From: Flavobacteriales bacterium
Lineage (GTDB): Bacteria > Bacteroidota > Bacteroidia > Flavobacteriales_F > PHOS-HE28
Direction: 5' to 3'
Length of the DNA stretch: 64,000 nucleotides
NCBI GenBank assembly: GCA_016710685.1
Contig: JADJVC010000002.1
Span: 310,001-374,000, forward strand
This document shows positions 53,201 to 61,409 of this stretch, one piece after another. The notes beneath the pieces are model-generated. The model worked only from the letters and a program-made list of their open reading frames with translations. It ran no database searches and was not told where the DNA came from. The stretch's first letter is position 1; each line of letters starts with the position of its first letter. Made by a program: the position numbers and the translations under genes.

Positions 53201-54805
53201 GGCCACACCGTTCAAGTATCGCTCACAGTTTCTCCGGTTCGCGCGGCGAACGGAGATGTCATCGGCATTTCCAAGATCGAGCGGGACATATCTGAGTCGA
53301 AAAAAGTGGCGGCATCGCTCACGGAAAGCGAGCGCAGGTTCCACCTGCTTGCGGACAACATGGACCAGCTTGCCTGGATCACCAATGCGGACCGAAGTGA
53401 ATACTGGTTCAATGGCCGTTGGGATGATTTTTCCGGCATTCCGACCTCGGAGCTGCCGTCCCGTTTCAAGGAATTGCATCACCCGGAGCATTTCGAACGT
53501 GTCCAGAAAGTCATGGTCGGCTTCAGGCAACAAGCAGAACCTTGGGAATGCACCTTCCCGCTGAAACGCCGCGATGGCGAGTACCGCTGGATGTTGGCGC
53601 GTGCCGTTCCGCAATTGGACAAAGACAATAATGTGATACACTGGTTCGGCACTTGCACGGACATCAGCGACATGATGAAGGCGGAGGCGGCGTTGCAGGA
53701 AGCCGATCACCGCAAGGATGTTTTCCTCGCCACGTTGGCGCACGAGCTGCGCAACCCCATGGCCCCCTTGCGCTCCGGCTTGGAAGTGCTGCAGACCATC
53801 GATGGCGACGAAACGTTTAGACAGACACGCAAGGTGATGAAACGGCAGGTGGACCATCTAGCCCGTTTGGTGGAAGACCTGCTAGACTTGGGCCGCATCA
53901 ATACCGGCAGCCTGAAATTGCGCCGTGAGACCATGGATCCCAAGCGGGCCATGGAGGATGCCGTCGAAGCCATTGAGCCGATGGTACGCGCTAAAGGTCA
54001 AAGGTTGAACCTGATAGCACATGATGAGCCGTGCTTCATCAACGCGGACCCGGTGCGCATTACCCAGATCTTCTCCAATCTGCTGCACAATGCCAGCAAG
54101 TTCACACCAGAAGGAGGGCATATCGAGGTAGGCTGTTCGGTGGGAGATGGGATACTCGAGGTGCATGTTTCGGACAGCGGCATCGGCATTCCTGCCGAAC
54201 AACATGAACGTGTGTTTGAAATGTTCACGCAGGTGGATCCGGAGGAACGCGCAAAGACCGGCGGCGGCTTGGGCATCGGCCTGCACTTGGTGAAAAGGCT
54301 TGTCGAAATGCACGGCGGGACGATTTCCGTGGTCGGTGGCGTGGACGGTAAGGGTACCACGTTCACCATATCGCTCGCGTTGGTGCGATCGAACAAGAGC
54401 ACGAAAGTCCCAAGGCCAGAGGGTAAAGCGAAGTCGATAAAGGATTCGCGCGTGCTGCTGGTGGATGACAACAAGGACTCCGCAATGATGTTGTCCATGC
54501 TGCTGCGGGCAAAGGGTTCAGCGGTGGAAGTGGCGTTTTCCGGGGAACAGGGACTAAAGCTCGGCGAAGGTTTTTTACCGGACACGGTCTTCATGGACAT
54601 CGGCATGCCAGGCATGGACGGTTATGAGACATGCCGCCGCATGCGGACGACGGATTGGGGCAAAAATGCCCGCATCATCGCATTGAGCGGCTGGGGCCAA
54701 GAAGAGGACAAACGCAAATCCAAGGCTGCCGGTTTCGATGCCCACTTGGTGAAGCCGGTGGAGCGGGCCACGCTATTGGCGGCGTTCGAGGTTAGTGCGT
54801 CTTGA
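50204..54805 (+). CDS. CheB-CheR-PAS-histidine kinase-receiver giant hybrid protein
   Basis: The product has 1533 residues from ATG 50204; a GTG at 50165 is also in frame. Residues 8-60 resemble an HTH_17/MerR-like helix-turn-helix (VGPPQVLSWIQEKRLKSVQ then RGEVLRFLG). Next is a CheB methylesterase domain (about 72-258) with Ser in VAIGSSAGG, His in ISHLDPEH, and Asp in SGTATDG. A CheR domain (about 275-540) has DLLINVTSFFREGRFHE and IWVAGCSSGEEAVSIAI. A coiled coil (722-792, repeated EELQS), three PAS (about 795, 918, 1045), HisKA with H1180 (LAHELRNPMAPL), HATPase_c and a C-terminal receiver with Asp in TVFMDIGMPG follow. A soluble multi-output sensor. Confidence 0.92.
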   Translation: MPEYYPDALPEQIVLELAAELMKVGPPQVLSWIQEKRLKSVQMNGDAVLFERGEVLRFLGELDVERSGQPKPFPVVAIGSSAGGLEAVTELLEGLETDLEMAYVVISHLDPEHESPLPGRLQKRTAMPIHTVVDGMRIKPDHVYVIPPNANMGIVDGVLTLRKPRNTSKKGFHPINEFMVALAEAYQMNAIGVVLSGTATDGTLGLKAIKAGGGWTFAQDESATYYDMPRHAQEAGAVDFVLSPAAIAAQVAVLRRHPVMEVGTVATEDFPTLGLQDILSQVRQRSGVDFNQYKRATVLRRVLRRLVLHKLRDYESYAQLLKDDPHEADLLFDDLLINVTSFFREGRFHETLKQRILPELLGGDAREHALRIWVAGCSSGEEAVSIAITVLEFFRSDGRMPPVQIFATDLDPKMVEKARIGIYGKAAMESVAPAIMARYFTKLETGYQVVKSIRDLCVFAQHDLLKDPPFSRIDLISCQNVMIYLNNAAQHKVLHNFHYALLPKGFLALGRSESVNSAGDLFTPGGKEDKLYTKRKTAAAVHFSSLGRRKEPKDQLGRERQDRIGDARTAKGSELDQEAERLLLHRHVPASMVVNQDLEVLRFRGETAPYLAPHAGKASLNLLKLVREDLVFELRGLFRKVKEDHAPISRSGLQIEVDGVVRNVSIEVAPMRTEGVEDHFLVVFLDDKAFGKRTTPLLPLESDGEQEAKDRRIAMLEREVRDVRDQMRLLLEEAEGKSDQLQSAHEEMLSGNEELQSMNEELETSKEELQSTNEELTTINDELIQRQDELKESRDYAEGIIGTISTPLVVLNSSLRIRRANAAFYKAFRTTHEETEGMLLQELGNHQWDASALRKQLMDVLHHGMEMRDFEVKHEPAGAEERTFQLSARRIVHLGPKQRLLVTLEDVTEQRSTTEGLNRLAAIVTNSSDAVLSLDLQGRVTSWNPGAEHLFGWTTKEMTGQPLDRLLPADRTGEVQRLIERVKGGERIHFFETERKHKDGHTVQVSLTVSPVRAANGDVIGISKIERDISESKKVAASLTESERRFHLLADNMDQLAWITNADRSEYWFNGRWDDFSGIPTSELPSRFKELHHPEHFERVQKVMVGFRQQAEPWECTFPLKRRDGEYRWMLARAVPQLDKDNNVIHWFGTCTDISDMMKAEAALQEADHRKDVFLATLAHELRNPMAPLRSGLEVLQTIDGDETFRQTRKVMKRQVDHLARLVEDLLDLGRINTGSLKLRRETMDPKRAMEDAVEAIEPMVRAKGQRLNLIAHDEPCFINADPVRITQIFSNLLHNASKFTPEGGHIEVGCSVGDGILEVHVSDSGIGIPAEQHERVFEMFTQVDPEERAKTGGGLGIGLHLVKRLVEMHGGTISVVGGVDGKGTTFTISLALVRSNKSTKVPRPEGKAKSIKDSRVLLVDDNKDSAMMLSMLLRAKGSAVEVAFSGEQGLKLGEGFLPDTVFMDIGMPGMDGYETCRRMRTTDWGKNARIIALSGWGQEEDKRKSKAAGFDAHLVKPVERATLLAAFEVSAS

Positions 54806-54866
54806 GATCGCAAGCGTGTACTACGGGGCATGGAACTTGGGAGACAAGTTTCAAATTCCCCATCGC

Positions 54867-55157
54867 ATGCAACAGTCAATTACCACTACAGATCTCAACG
54901 AAATTGAACCGGCCTTCACAGCCCCGATGGAGCGTATGGAACGGAAGGCCGAACGGATGAAAACGCTTTTGGAGATGGGTGGAACTTTGGAAAATAAAGG
55001 AGAGACGTTGCACATCCTTGACTTACGGATCGCCGTGAGCGGGCTTTCGGAAATGGACGAAGGCGTATGGCAGGAAGTGCGGCGGAGCATAGAGGAATTG
55101 GAGGCTTTCGATGAGAAGGGCCGCATTCCAATTGACAAGGTTGATCGGTTGATGTGA
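54867..55157 (+). CDS. Small hypothetical protein
   Basis: The product has 96 residues from ATG 54867, which follows the giant gene by 61 bases; an upstream frame begins within that gap. The protein is helical and acidic/basic (PMERMERKAERMKTLLEMGG, LDLRIAVSGLSEMDEGVWQE), with no motif I recognise. The spacing suggests co-transcription with the giant sensor. Function unknown. Confidence 0.55.
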   Translation: MQQSITTTDLNEIEPAFTAPMERMERKAERMKTLLEMGGTLENKGETLHILDLRIAVSGLSEMDEGVWQEVRRSIEELEAFDEKGRIPIDKVDRLM

Positions 55158-55189
55158 CGGTAGCGGATAAGCCAATGTATTCACCCGTG

Positions 55190-55636
55190 TCAGCCTTCCT
55201 CGTCCGTTGACTTTGGAGCAAGCTCCGGCTCCGACCGGGCTTCCGGTCGTTGGTTCTTCGCTTCCACGGTCAACGTAGCATGCGGCACCACCCGGAGCCG
55301 TTCCTTGGGGATCAGCTCACCGGTGGACCTGCACACCCCGTAATCGCCGGTGCGGATGCGGCCCAGTGCCAGCTTCAGGTCCAGAATGTATTTCTCCAAT
55401 CGCACTACGGAGCGGGCAAGGTCCTCGCGTTCCATGACCATATTGCCCTCTTCCAGCCCGGCGCGGACCATGTAGGTGTCGTCCGTGCTGTGTGAGGAGA
55501 GCCGCATGAGGGAATCCTTTTCAGTGCTCAGCGTTTCTTCGGCTTTGGCGAGCTTAGCATTGATCAATGACTGAAATTCCTGCAGTTCTTTGGCGGAGTA
55601 ACGCGGTTGGTTTGAGGGTGCCATAGGGTGTGTCAT
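55190..55636 (-). CDS. DksA/TraR-family zinc-finger-like protein
   Basis: The product has 148 residues. An N-terminal coiled coil (ELQEFQSLINAKLAKAEETL) carries the Asp/Glu-rich tip region, followed by the C-terminal LGRIRTGDYGVCRSTGELIP and KERLRVVPHATLTVEAK. Only one Cys of the usual four-Cys zinc site is left (GVC), a degenerate form that I recall as common in Bacteroidota members. It would bind RNA polymerase and modulate stress responses. Confidence 0.85.
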   Translation of the reverse strand: MTHPMAPSNQPRYSAKELQEFQSLINAKLAKAEETLSTEKDSLMRLSSHSTDDTYMVRAGLEEGNMVMEREDLARSVVRLEKYILDLKLALGRIRTGDYGVCRSTGELIPKERLRVVPHATLTVEAKNQRPEARSEPELAPKSTDEEG

Positions 55637-55645
55637 GGATGATGT

Positions 55646-55864
55646 ATGGTCGTTCTGGTTTTGTTGATCGGAATAGTGCTACACCGGATCCGTGCCACGA
55701 TCTACGCAGGTGGAAGACAAATGCTTTTCGTACCGCGCATGGCCTTGATGGTCAAGGCCGCCCCACCCATTCCCATGCGATGTCTTTTCACTTTCCTCAA
55801 TGCGGGCAGCGTGGCCTTTCTACTTGTCGGTGTACTTGCTTTTATCTCCTTGCGGCATGGCTGA
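55646..55864 (+). CDS. Possible small membrane protein
   Basis: The 72-codon frame has a hydrophobic N-terminus (VVLVLLIGIVLHRIR) and C-terminus (FTFLNAGSVAFLLVGVLAFI), which would form two membrane helices. It lies divergent to the DksA-like gene, nine bases from its start. There is no clear ribosome binding site, and other frames overlap it, so it may not be real. Confidence 0.35.
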   Translation: MVVLVLLIGIVLHRIRATIYAGGRQMLFVPRMALMVKAAPPIPMRCLFTFLNAGSVAFLLVGVLAFISLRHG

Positions 55865-56067
55865 GCGGAATGTGTTCGGCATTTTGAATAAAAGTTCGCG
55901 GACCAATTCGCTATGGGCGATGTGCATGGGTTTAATATGCAGGAAGGCGGGAAGCAATTTCCCCGATCGCGGAAATTTATCCTAGGTGGTGTGCGGTTGG
56001 TACGGTGCGTTGTGCGGAAAATGAACATGGCGCGTGGATGGCTGCGAGGCAACTTAAACAAGCCAAC

Positions 56068-56457
56068 ATGCCAAAGAAGTCCTCGCTTTTTACGCGCTTC
56101 GCGAAAGCCACGTCCCACTATGCGGGTACGCCAGCGGTATTCGGTAGTGCGGTCGCCATCGTGATCATCTGGGCGTTCACCGGTCCGGTCTTCCAGTACA
56201 GTGACACGTGGCAACTTGTCATCAACACGGGCACCACCATCATCACCTTCCTCATGGTCTTCCTCATTCAGAACACGCAAAACCGCGATACGCAGGCGCT
56301 ACAGGTAAAACTCGACGAGTTGATCAAGTCGCACGAAGAAGCTGATAATGCATTGTTGGACATGGAAGAGCTCGAAGAGGAGGAAATGAAGAAGCTCCGC
56401 GAAGAGTATGAGAAACTTGCGCGGAAGAAGCGCGGCGAGCCGGAGCAAGGTGAATAG
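56068..56457 (+). CDS. Low-affinity iron permease family protein
   Basis: The product has 129 residues from ATG 56068. Two membrane helices (GTPAVFGSAVAIVIIWAF, LVINTGTTIITFLMVFLI) are followed by the PF04120-type IQNTQNRDTQALQVKLDELI and a long charged coiled tail rich in Glu and Lys. This family was named after a yeast iron permease, but its role in bacteria is not established. It sits among stress-type small genes. Confidence 0.85.
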   Translation: MPKKSSLFTRFAKATSHYAGTPAVFGSAVAIVIIWAFTGPVFQYSDTWQLVINTGTTIITFLMVFLIQNTQNRDTQALQVKLDELIKSHEEADNALLDMEELEEEEMKKLREEYEKLARKKRGEPEQGE

Positions 56458-56466
56458 CAGAATGGG

Positions 56467-57669
56467 TCAACTACGGCCAAAGCGGAACAGCTCGGCATCC
56501 GGGTTTTTCCGGCCTAGGACATGGTCGCGCACGATATCCGCACCGACTTGGCTGAAGGTAATTCCGTTGCCGCCCATGCCCAGCACGAACCACGCGCCTG
56601 TCTTTGGGTCGCGGCCGATGTAGGGCAGTCCGTCCTTGGTGCCGCCAAAGGTGCCGCACCACTGGTATTCCGGGGCGAAAGGGAGATCCGGGAAGAGTTT
56701 GTGGAACGCTCTTTCGAGCTTCTTGGCCTTGCGGTCGAGCAGCTTGTCGCGCAACTTGGGATTGCGGAAAGGTTCGTCCAATCCGCCGATCAGCACGCGG
56801 TTGTCGGGCGTGGTGCGCAGGTAGAGGTAGGGCGTTGCGGTTTCCCAGATCAACGCATTGCGGAACCAAGGCTCCGACATTGGCATGCGCTGGCTGGCCA
56901 AGGCATACGTGGAATGCAGTTCAATGCCCGGCTCGTCCACGTAGCGCTGGCTTTCATAGCCGGTGGCCATTACAAGATGTTCCGCATGGATGCGATGGCC
57001 TTCCGACGTTTCGGCCTGGAAGCCGCTCCCATGTTGCTTGAAGCTCTCCACTTTGGTACGGTCCATCACCCGCCCACCATTTTTGACCACGTCGTGAAAG
57101 AGCAGATGCGTGAAGCGGTACGGATCGATCACAGCTGCCTTGTGGCTTAATAATCCCGCTGGTTTTTTGAAACCGAAAGTCCGCTGAACGGCGGGCGCAT
57201 CCAACAGCTCAGTCTCGAAACCGTGCTTCATCCGCATTTCGTTTTCCTTGCGCAACAGGTCCACATCACCGCGCCGGCTGGCGTACTGGAGGCTAACGCG
57301 CGGCTCCGCTCCGCAAGGGCCGAGTTCCGTTGCCAAGGCCAATATGCGGTCGATCGCATATGCGCAAAGCTGATAGCTGCGCACAGCGGTTTCCTCGCCC
57401 ACTTCTTCCGCAAGCAAATGCAGCGGCGTGTCCAGCTCATATTGCAGCAACGCAGTGCTGGCGCTGGTGCTACCGGTGCCGATGGAACCGGCCTCCACCA
57501 CCAGTACATCCACGCCTGCGGTGGCAAGTGCACGCGCGCACAACGCACCTGTAATTCCGCCGCCCACGACCAATGCGGAGCATTTTACATCATGATCCAA
57601 TTGCGGATACTCCACAGGAAGCCCGTTGAAGATCCAGTGGTAGGGCATTCCGGAACGCAGGTCCATCAT
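56467..57669 (-). CDS. FAD-dependent oxidoreductase (DAO/glycine oxidase-like)
   Basis: The 400-residue enzyme has the N-terminal Rossmann motif CSALVVGGGITGALCARALA, then VVEAGSIGTGSTSASTALLQ, and a C-terminal closing GLPYIGRDPKTGAWFVLGMG with GNGITFSQVGADIV. This is the D-amino acid oxidase (DAO) family, which oxidises amines or glycine-like substrates with FAD. The N-terminal 25 residues (PYHWIFNGLPVEYPQLDHDV) are typical of the variant seen in Bacteroidota. Substrate unknown. Confidence 0.9.
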   Translation of the reverse strand: MMDLRSGMPYHWIFNGLPVEYPQLDHDVKCSALVVGGGITGALCARALATAGVDVLVVEAGSIGTGSTSASTALLQYELDTPLHLLAEEVGEETAVRSYQLCAYAIDRILALATELGPCGAEPRVSLQYASRRGDVDLLRKENEMRMKHGFETELLDAPAVQRTFGFKKPAGLLSHKAAVIDPYRFTHLLFHDVVKNGGRVMDRTKVESFKQHGSGFQAETSEGHRIHAEHLVMATGYESQRYVDEPGIELHSTYALASQRMPMSEPWFRNALIWETATPYLYLRTTPDNRVLIGGLDEPFRNPKLRDKLLDRKAKKLERAFHKLFPDLPFAPEYQWCGTFGGTKDGLPYIGRDPKTGAWFVLGMGGNGITFSQVGADIVRDHVLGRKNPDAELFRFGRS

Positions 57670-57876
57670 GGGAATTTCTTTTATCGGTGCAGATAGATCA
57701 CCAGACTTTCCTTCAGATACAAGATCCGAAGATCAACTAACGAGCGAGCAGATTGAGAAGGATCTAGAAGCTCACTTTTGCGATTTCCGCATTGCCCGAA
57801 GCAATAAAGGTGATGCCGAGGAAACGGGCGTTCAAGACGTAGAAGACGTCCTGCGCGCGAAGACTCTCGGGCATGA

Positions 57877-58032
57877 TCACTTTTTACTTTTCATGGCCAC
57901 ACCTTCTTCCTTTCTCGCTTCTTCTTCAGCTTTTTCCGTGGGCCGCTTATCCTGCTCTACGGGCAGGGGTTCGTTGCGTGGATCGTGCGGAACCGGTTTG
58001 GGTTCTTTCTCGATGGGATGCTTGGTGTCCAT
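57877..58032 (-). CDS. Small hydrophilic protein (51 aa)
   Basis: Reading the minus strand gives a 51-residue product from ATG 58032 (MDTKHPIEKEPKPVPHDPRN) to TGA at 57877. It is Pro/Glu/Lys-rich with no membrane segment, ends EEGVAMKSKK, and lies 36 bases downstream of the YtxH gene. The composition is that of small general-stress proteins. Function unknown; the frame is open and in operon position, which supports it. Confidence 0.55.
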   Translation of the reverse strand: MDTKHPIEKEPKPVPHDPRNEPLPVEQDKRPTEKAEEEARKEEGVAMKSKK

Positions 58033-58068
58033 TGGTCGGGATTTTAGTTTGATCACGTTTCGGACGGC

Positions 58069-58305
58069 TCAGGCCGTTGTGTCCAAGGCCGACTTCGGGG
58101 CTTTTTTGCCCATTCTTTCCCGCAGGTGCAGTAATTCTTCCTCGGCTTGCATCAAGCGATAGGCCAAAGTGTCCTTTACGCTTTCGGCTTCTTTCATCAA
58201 CTTTTTGCGTGTCTTTTGGCCGGAATCCGGCGCAAACAACAATGCAAGGGCGGCACCGGCGGAAGCGGCAGCAATAAGGGCGAAGAGGGTGTTCTTGGTT
58301 GACAT
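58069..58305 (-). CDS. YtxH domain-containing protein
   Basis: This 78-residue protein has one N-terminal membrane helix (TLFALIAAASAGAALALLFA) followed by the YtxH motif PDSGQKTRKKLMKEAESVKD and a helical tail (LMQAEEELLHLRERMGKKAP). YtxH proteins are small general-stress proteins of unknown mechanism. It heads a minus-strand pair with the 51-residue protein. Confidence 0.88.
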   Translation of the reverse strand: MSTKNTLFALIAAASAGAALALLFAPDSGQKTRKKLMKEAESVKDTLAYRLMQAEEELLHLRERMGKKAPKSALDTTA

Positions 58306-58561
58306 GGGTTTTGGGTTTCCATCACATCAACGAGGACCGTGCCGGAACCGTAAGTTCCTGGTGCGCTGTCATTCCGCGGTCACCTTTTGGTTTCAGCATC
58401 GGACTGTTCATCGCTGCCGCCATCATCATGTTGCGCGTTCGCATCGTGGTGGTGGAGAGCCAGGAGCGCAATGGGCCTCTCTTTTCGTTCACGATGTCGT
58501 TAGCCGAGGATTGATCACCGGCAGGGCCGGAGCTGGCACTGGTCTTCGGAAATAGATCGAC

Positions 58562-59416
58562 CTATGCGCCCAACGCGCCCACTTTGGAGATCAGGGGAAC
58601 GTCGGCCACCAGCATTTCCTCGTTGTTGCTTTCCACTTTCGCAACGACTTTCAACGCTGGGTGCGTCACTTGGGAATGGCCGCTCAGCACAGCCTTTACG
58701 CCGTCCGTTTCCAAGCTGCCGGCCGCGTTGCAGTATGCGAACACGATGTTGTTCTCGAAGGCACGCGCGGTGCAGAGCGAATCGATCAGCAAGACTTCAT
58801 CCTCCATCACATCGGCAACACCTTCCGGCGGTGTGGTGAAGGACCAGTACGTGGGTGAGATCACCAGCTCCGCACCTTGCGCGTTCATGGCTGTGAACAA
58901 TGGCGGGAAGGAAAGGTCCCAGCAAATGGTAAGACCCACCCGGCCAAACGCGGTAGGGAAAACAGATGCGTGCGTCCCGGGCGTGATGGTCAATTTCTCA
59001 GTTTCCCACAGGTTGATCTTCCGGTAGGAACCTGCAACGGTCCCGTCCTTGTTGATGTAGTGCGCAGTGTTGTAAATGAGGCCGCCTTCTTCAACCGCCC
59101 ACGTGCCGGGCACGATGTCGATGGCATGCCGCAAAGCCAGGGTTTGAAAGTGGGCCAAGAAGGCCGGCGCGCTACCGAGGAACCCTGTTTGTGCGGCAAG
59201 CGGGCCGGTAACGGCATCTTCCGGAAACACCACGAGCTGCGCGCCTTGGGCCACGGCTTTGGCGATGAATTCCTCCATGCGGCGCAAATTCTCCTTCGGT
59301 TTCCCTACGGTGATCTGGAATTGGACCAACGCGATGCGCAGGTCTGTCGGGGGCACAAAAGGAGCAATGGATGCGACCGGTGCAGTGGTTGGGCTTACGC
59401 TCATGGTAGCAGTCAA
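58562..59416 (-). CDS. Carbon-nitrogen hydrolase (nitrilase superfamily)
   Basis: The 284-residue protein has the Glu-Lys-Cys triad: E in LVVFPEDAVTGPLA, K in GSYRKINLWETEKL, and C in GLTICWDLSFPPLFTA. A second Glu near SPTYWSFTTPPEGVADVMED is also expected. It hydrolyses an amide or nitrile C-N bond in the cytosol; substrate unknown (omega-amidase or N-carbamoyl types are possible). Translation probably begins at 59416, where the ATG overlaps the stop of the upstream gene in an ATGA. Confidence 0.88.
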   Translation of the reverse strand: MTATMSVSPTTAPVASIAPFVPPTDLRIALVQFQITVGKPKENLRRMEEFIAKAVAQGAQLVVFPEDAVTGPLAAQTGFLGSAPAFLAHFQTLALRHAIDIVPGTWAVEEGGLIYNTAHYINKDGTVAGSYRKINLWETEKLTITPGTHASVFPTAFGRVGLTICWDLSFPPLFTAMNAQGAELVISPTYWSFTTPPEGVADVMEDEVLLIDSLCTARAFENNIVFAYCNAAGSLETDGVKAVLSGHSQVTHPALKVVAKVESNNEEMLVADVPLISKVGALGA

Positions 59417-59919
59417 ACGGAGATTTTTCCTTGCACGCCGCTATCGCTCTTTTTTCCGATAATGGCGGAGGCAGCCAACTTCAGCAAGGTGATCATCTTG
59501 CCGTTCTTGGTGTCCCAATAGTAGCTCTGCAGTGGTTTCACCCGAAGCACTGTGAGATCAGGGTCTTCCACACCTTTGGGGAACCACGCTTTCGCAATGT
59601 CGCTCCAAAGTTCGCGCTTCTTGGCGGTGTCCATCACAATGGTGGCAGTGCCGAAAACCGAGAGGAACTCGGCATCTCCGCTGTTCGCGAAGAGCAACTG
59701 CACGTAAGGGTCCTCAGCGACCTGCTCATCCTTCAAGCTGTTGTGGGAGCTGAGGAACCAGAAGTTGCCTTCGTCGTCCACCTGTTGTGTGCTCATGGGG
59801 CGGCTTGGTATGGGGCGTTGGTCCAAGGAGGTGAGGAAATGGCAGATGGGGGAATGCTTCACAAGTTCTTTGAGCTTGTTGATGGCATCGTCTTCATAAA
59901 GGGGGTTGGTATCGGACAT
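59413..59919 (-). CDS. Pyridoxamine-5'-phosphate oxidase-like flavin-binding protein (general stress protein 26-like)
   Basis: The product has 168 residues with the split-barrel layout: CHFLTSLDQRPIPSRPMSTQ, GNFWFLSSHNSLKDEQVAED, YVQLLFANSGDAEFLSVFGT, AKKRELWSDIAKAWFPKGVE and DLTVLRVKPLQSYYWDTKNG. This is the GSP26/DUF-type branch of the FMN-binding family (PNPOx-like), whose members often act in stress responses. Overlaps the nitrilase gene by four bases, so translation is coupled. The exact cofactor and reaction are not known. Confidence 0.85.
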   Translation of the reverse strand: MSDTNPLYEDDAINKLKELVKHSPICHFLTSLDQRPIPSRPMSTQQVDDEGNFWFLSSHNSLKDEQVAEDPYVQLLFANSGDAEFLSVFGTATIVMDTAKKRELWSDIAKAWFPKGVEDPDLTVLRVKPLQSYYWDTKNGKMITLLKLAASAIIGKKSDSGVQGKISV

Positions 59920-60113
59920 TATTTGCTGGTTTTAGAGCGTTCAAGTTTCAAGGACCGGGCCAAGTGGTTGCCATGGCGGAGAGGAATCGATTGTTGTCCA
60001 ATATCACCGTTCTCGGTCTGAGCACGGGGTACTGTTTTCCCCTTTCGTTGAGTGCATCATTAAGCGGAACTGGTTTCCGCCAAGGATCCAGTGGAATGCA
60101 AACGCGGACGGGA

Positions 60114-61204
60114 TCAATGCGTCGGTGCAGGTTTTTCTTTGCTCTCATCTCCTGCGCCAAGCAAGTAGCCGAATGGTTCCAACCCCGGCACCCGGTCAAA
60201 GATCACCTTCAGGATCGCGGTAAGCGGGATGGAGAGGAACATGCCCGGAATGCCCCAGAGCGCGCCACCGATCAGGACCACCAAAATGCTCATCAGCGCG
60301 TTCACTTGCACGCGGGAAGCCACGACCATCGGAACAATGATGTTGTTGTCGATGAATTGTACCGCTGAAAACAAGGCCAACACCCATAATGCTGCAGTAA
60401 AGTCCTGTGTAGTTGCAGCTACCACCATGGGGATGATGGTGCCTATGATGATCCCGATGTACGGGATCAGGTTGAGCAAAGCGGCCATAACGGCCATCAG
60501 CAAAGCGAATTTCACACCGATGAAGTAGAGTCCGATCCAATTCAGCGCCGTTACGATGGCGGCCTCGAAGATCAAACCGACCAGGTAGCTCTGTACGACG
60601 CCCTTGGTCTGCCCAAGCACCTCGTCCACTGTTTCATGCTCGCTCTTGCGGAAGAGTTTGGTAAGGAATCCATGGAACAGGCTTTGTAAAAGATCAAGAG
60701 GAATGTGAAGACGGGTAGCAGGAACAAAAAGCCGAACAACGTGCCCACTGTAGTAAGGGTTTGCCCAACTATCGAACCGCCTTGTTCCAGGCTCTGCTCC
60801 TTCACCTTGTCCACTGCATTATCCACGTCGCGTGGCTGCGCTTTGGTAGTGTTCATTACCCAGTGCTTCGCATCTTCCATCAACGCGGCGGACTTCTGCT
60901 TCAGCTCGGGCACAAGTTCACTGAAGTGTGCGGCTTGCGTTACAATGAAATAGCCCAGTCCGATCAATGCCGCCATCGCCAAGAGCACGGACAGGGCAAT
61001 GGCCACCGGTTTCGGGAATCGCCAGCGCATAAGCCTTTTCACCACCGGGTCCAGGAGCATGGCGAGCAACATGGAAAACAGCAAAGGCACTACGATGGAC
61101 TGCCCGGCCCAAAGGATGAAAAAAAGTGCGCAAAGGCCTAAAAGAATAAGGCTGAGCCGTTGGTAAAGCGGCGGCGTTACCAACGTGGTGGTCTTTTCCA
61201 TCAA
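60114..61204 (-). CDS. AI-2E family transporter (one frameshift in this sequence)
   Basis: The reading frame breaks at the T3 run 60683-60685 on the plus strand; adding one T joins the two parts. The joined protein of about 363 residues has the N-terminal pair SLILLGLCALFFILWAGQSI and VVPLLFSMLLAMLLDPVVKR, and the hallmark of the AI-2E/PerM family in the second part: FIDNNIIVPMVVASRVQVNA, LMSILVVLIGGALWGIPGMF, LSIPLTAILKVIFDRVPG. Members export signalling molecules or ions. Substrate unknown. The break looks like a sequencing indel. Confidence 0.82.
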
Positions 61205-61338
61205 GTGTTCTTCAAAAGGTCGTAGTGATGAGGGGCTTTCAATTCAGCCCGCTAAAACGGGACAGAGGCCGAAGCATATCGAAATGATTTACATTGAACT
61301 GAATAATTCATGAGGTCGTTCAATGGACATACCTGATA

Positions 61339-61405
61339 AGCGCTGGACCGGAAGCGGCCCAATGGCAAATTGCTTTACCATCAGGCCGCTCCGCAGTTCC
61401 AGCGT
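61339..61405. other. Imperfect stem-loop after the DUF1328 gene
   Basis: Pairs cgctgga (61341-61347) with tccagcg (61398-61404) and agcggcc (61353-61359) with ggccgct (61384-61390). It lies just beyond the DUF1328 stop on the minus strand and could reduce read-through. No T tract follows. Confidence 0.35.
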
Positions 61406-61409
61406 TCAC

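Noticed and set aside
58299..58514. A 71-codon plus-strand frame with one hydrophobic stretch between YtxH and the nitrilase.
   Set aside because: It overlaps the YtxH start on the other strand and shows no family signature. I could not support it, although a small membrane protein is not excluded.
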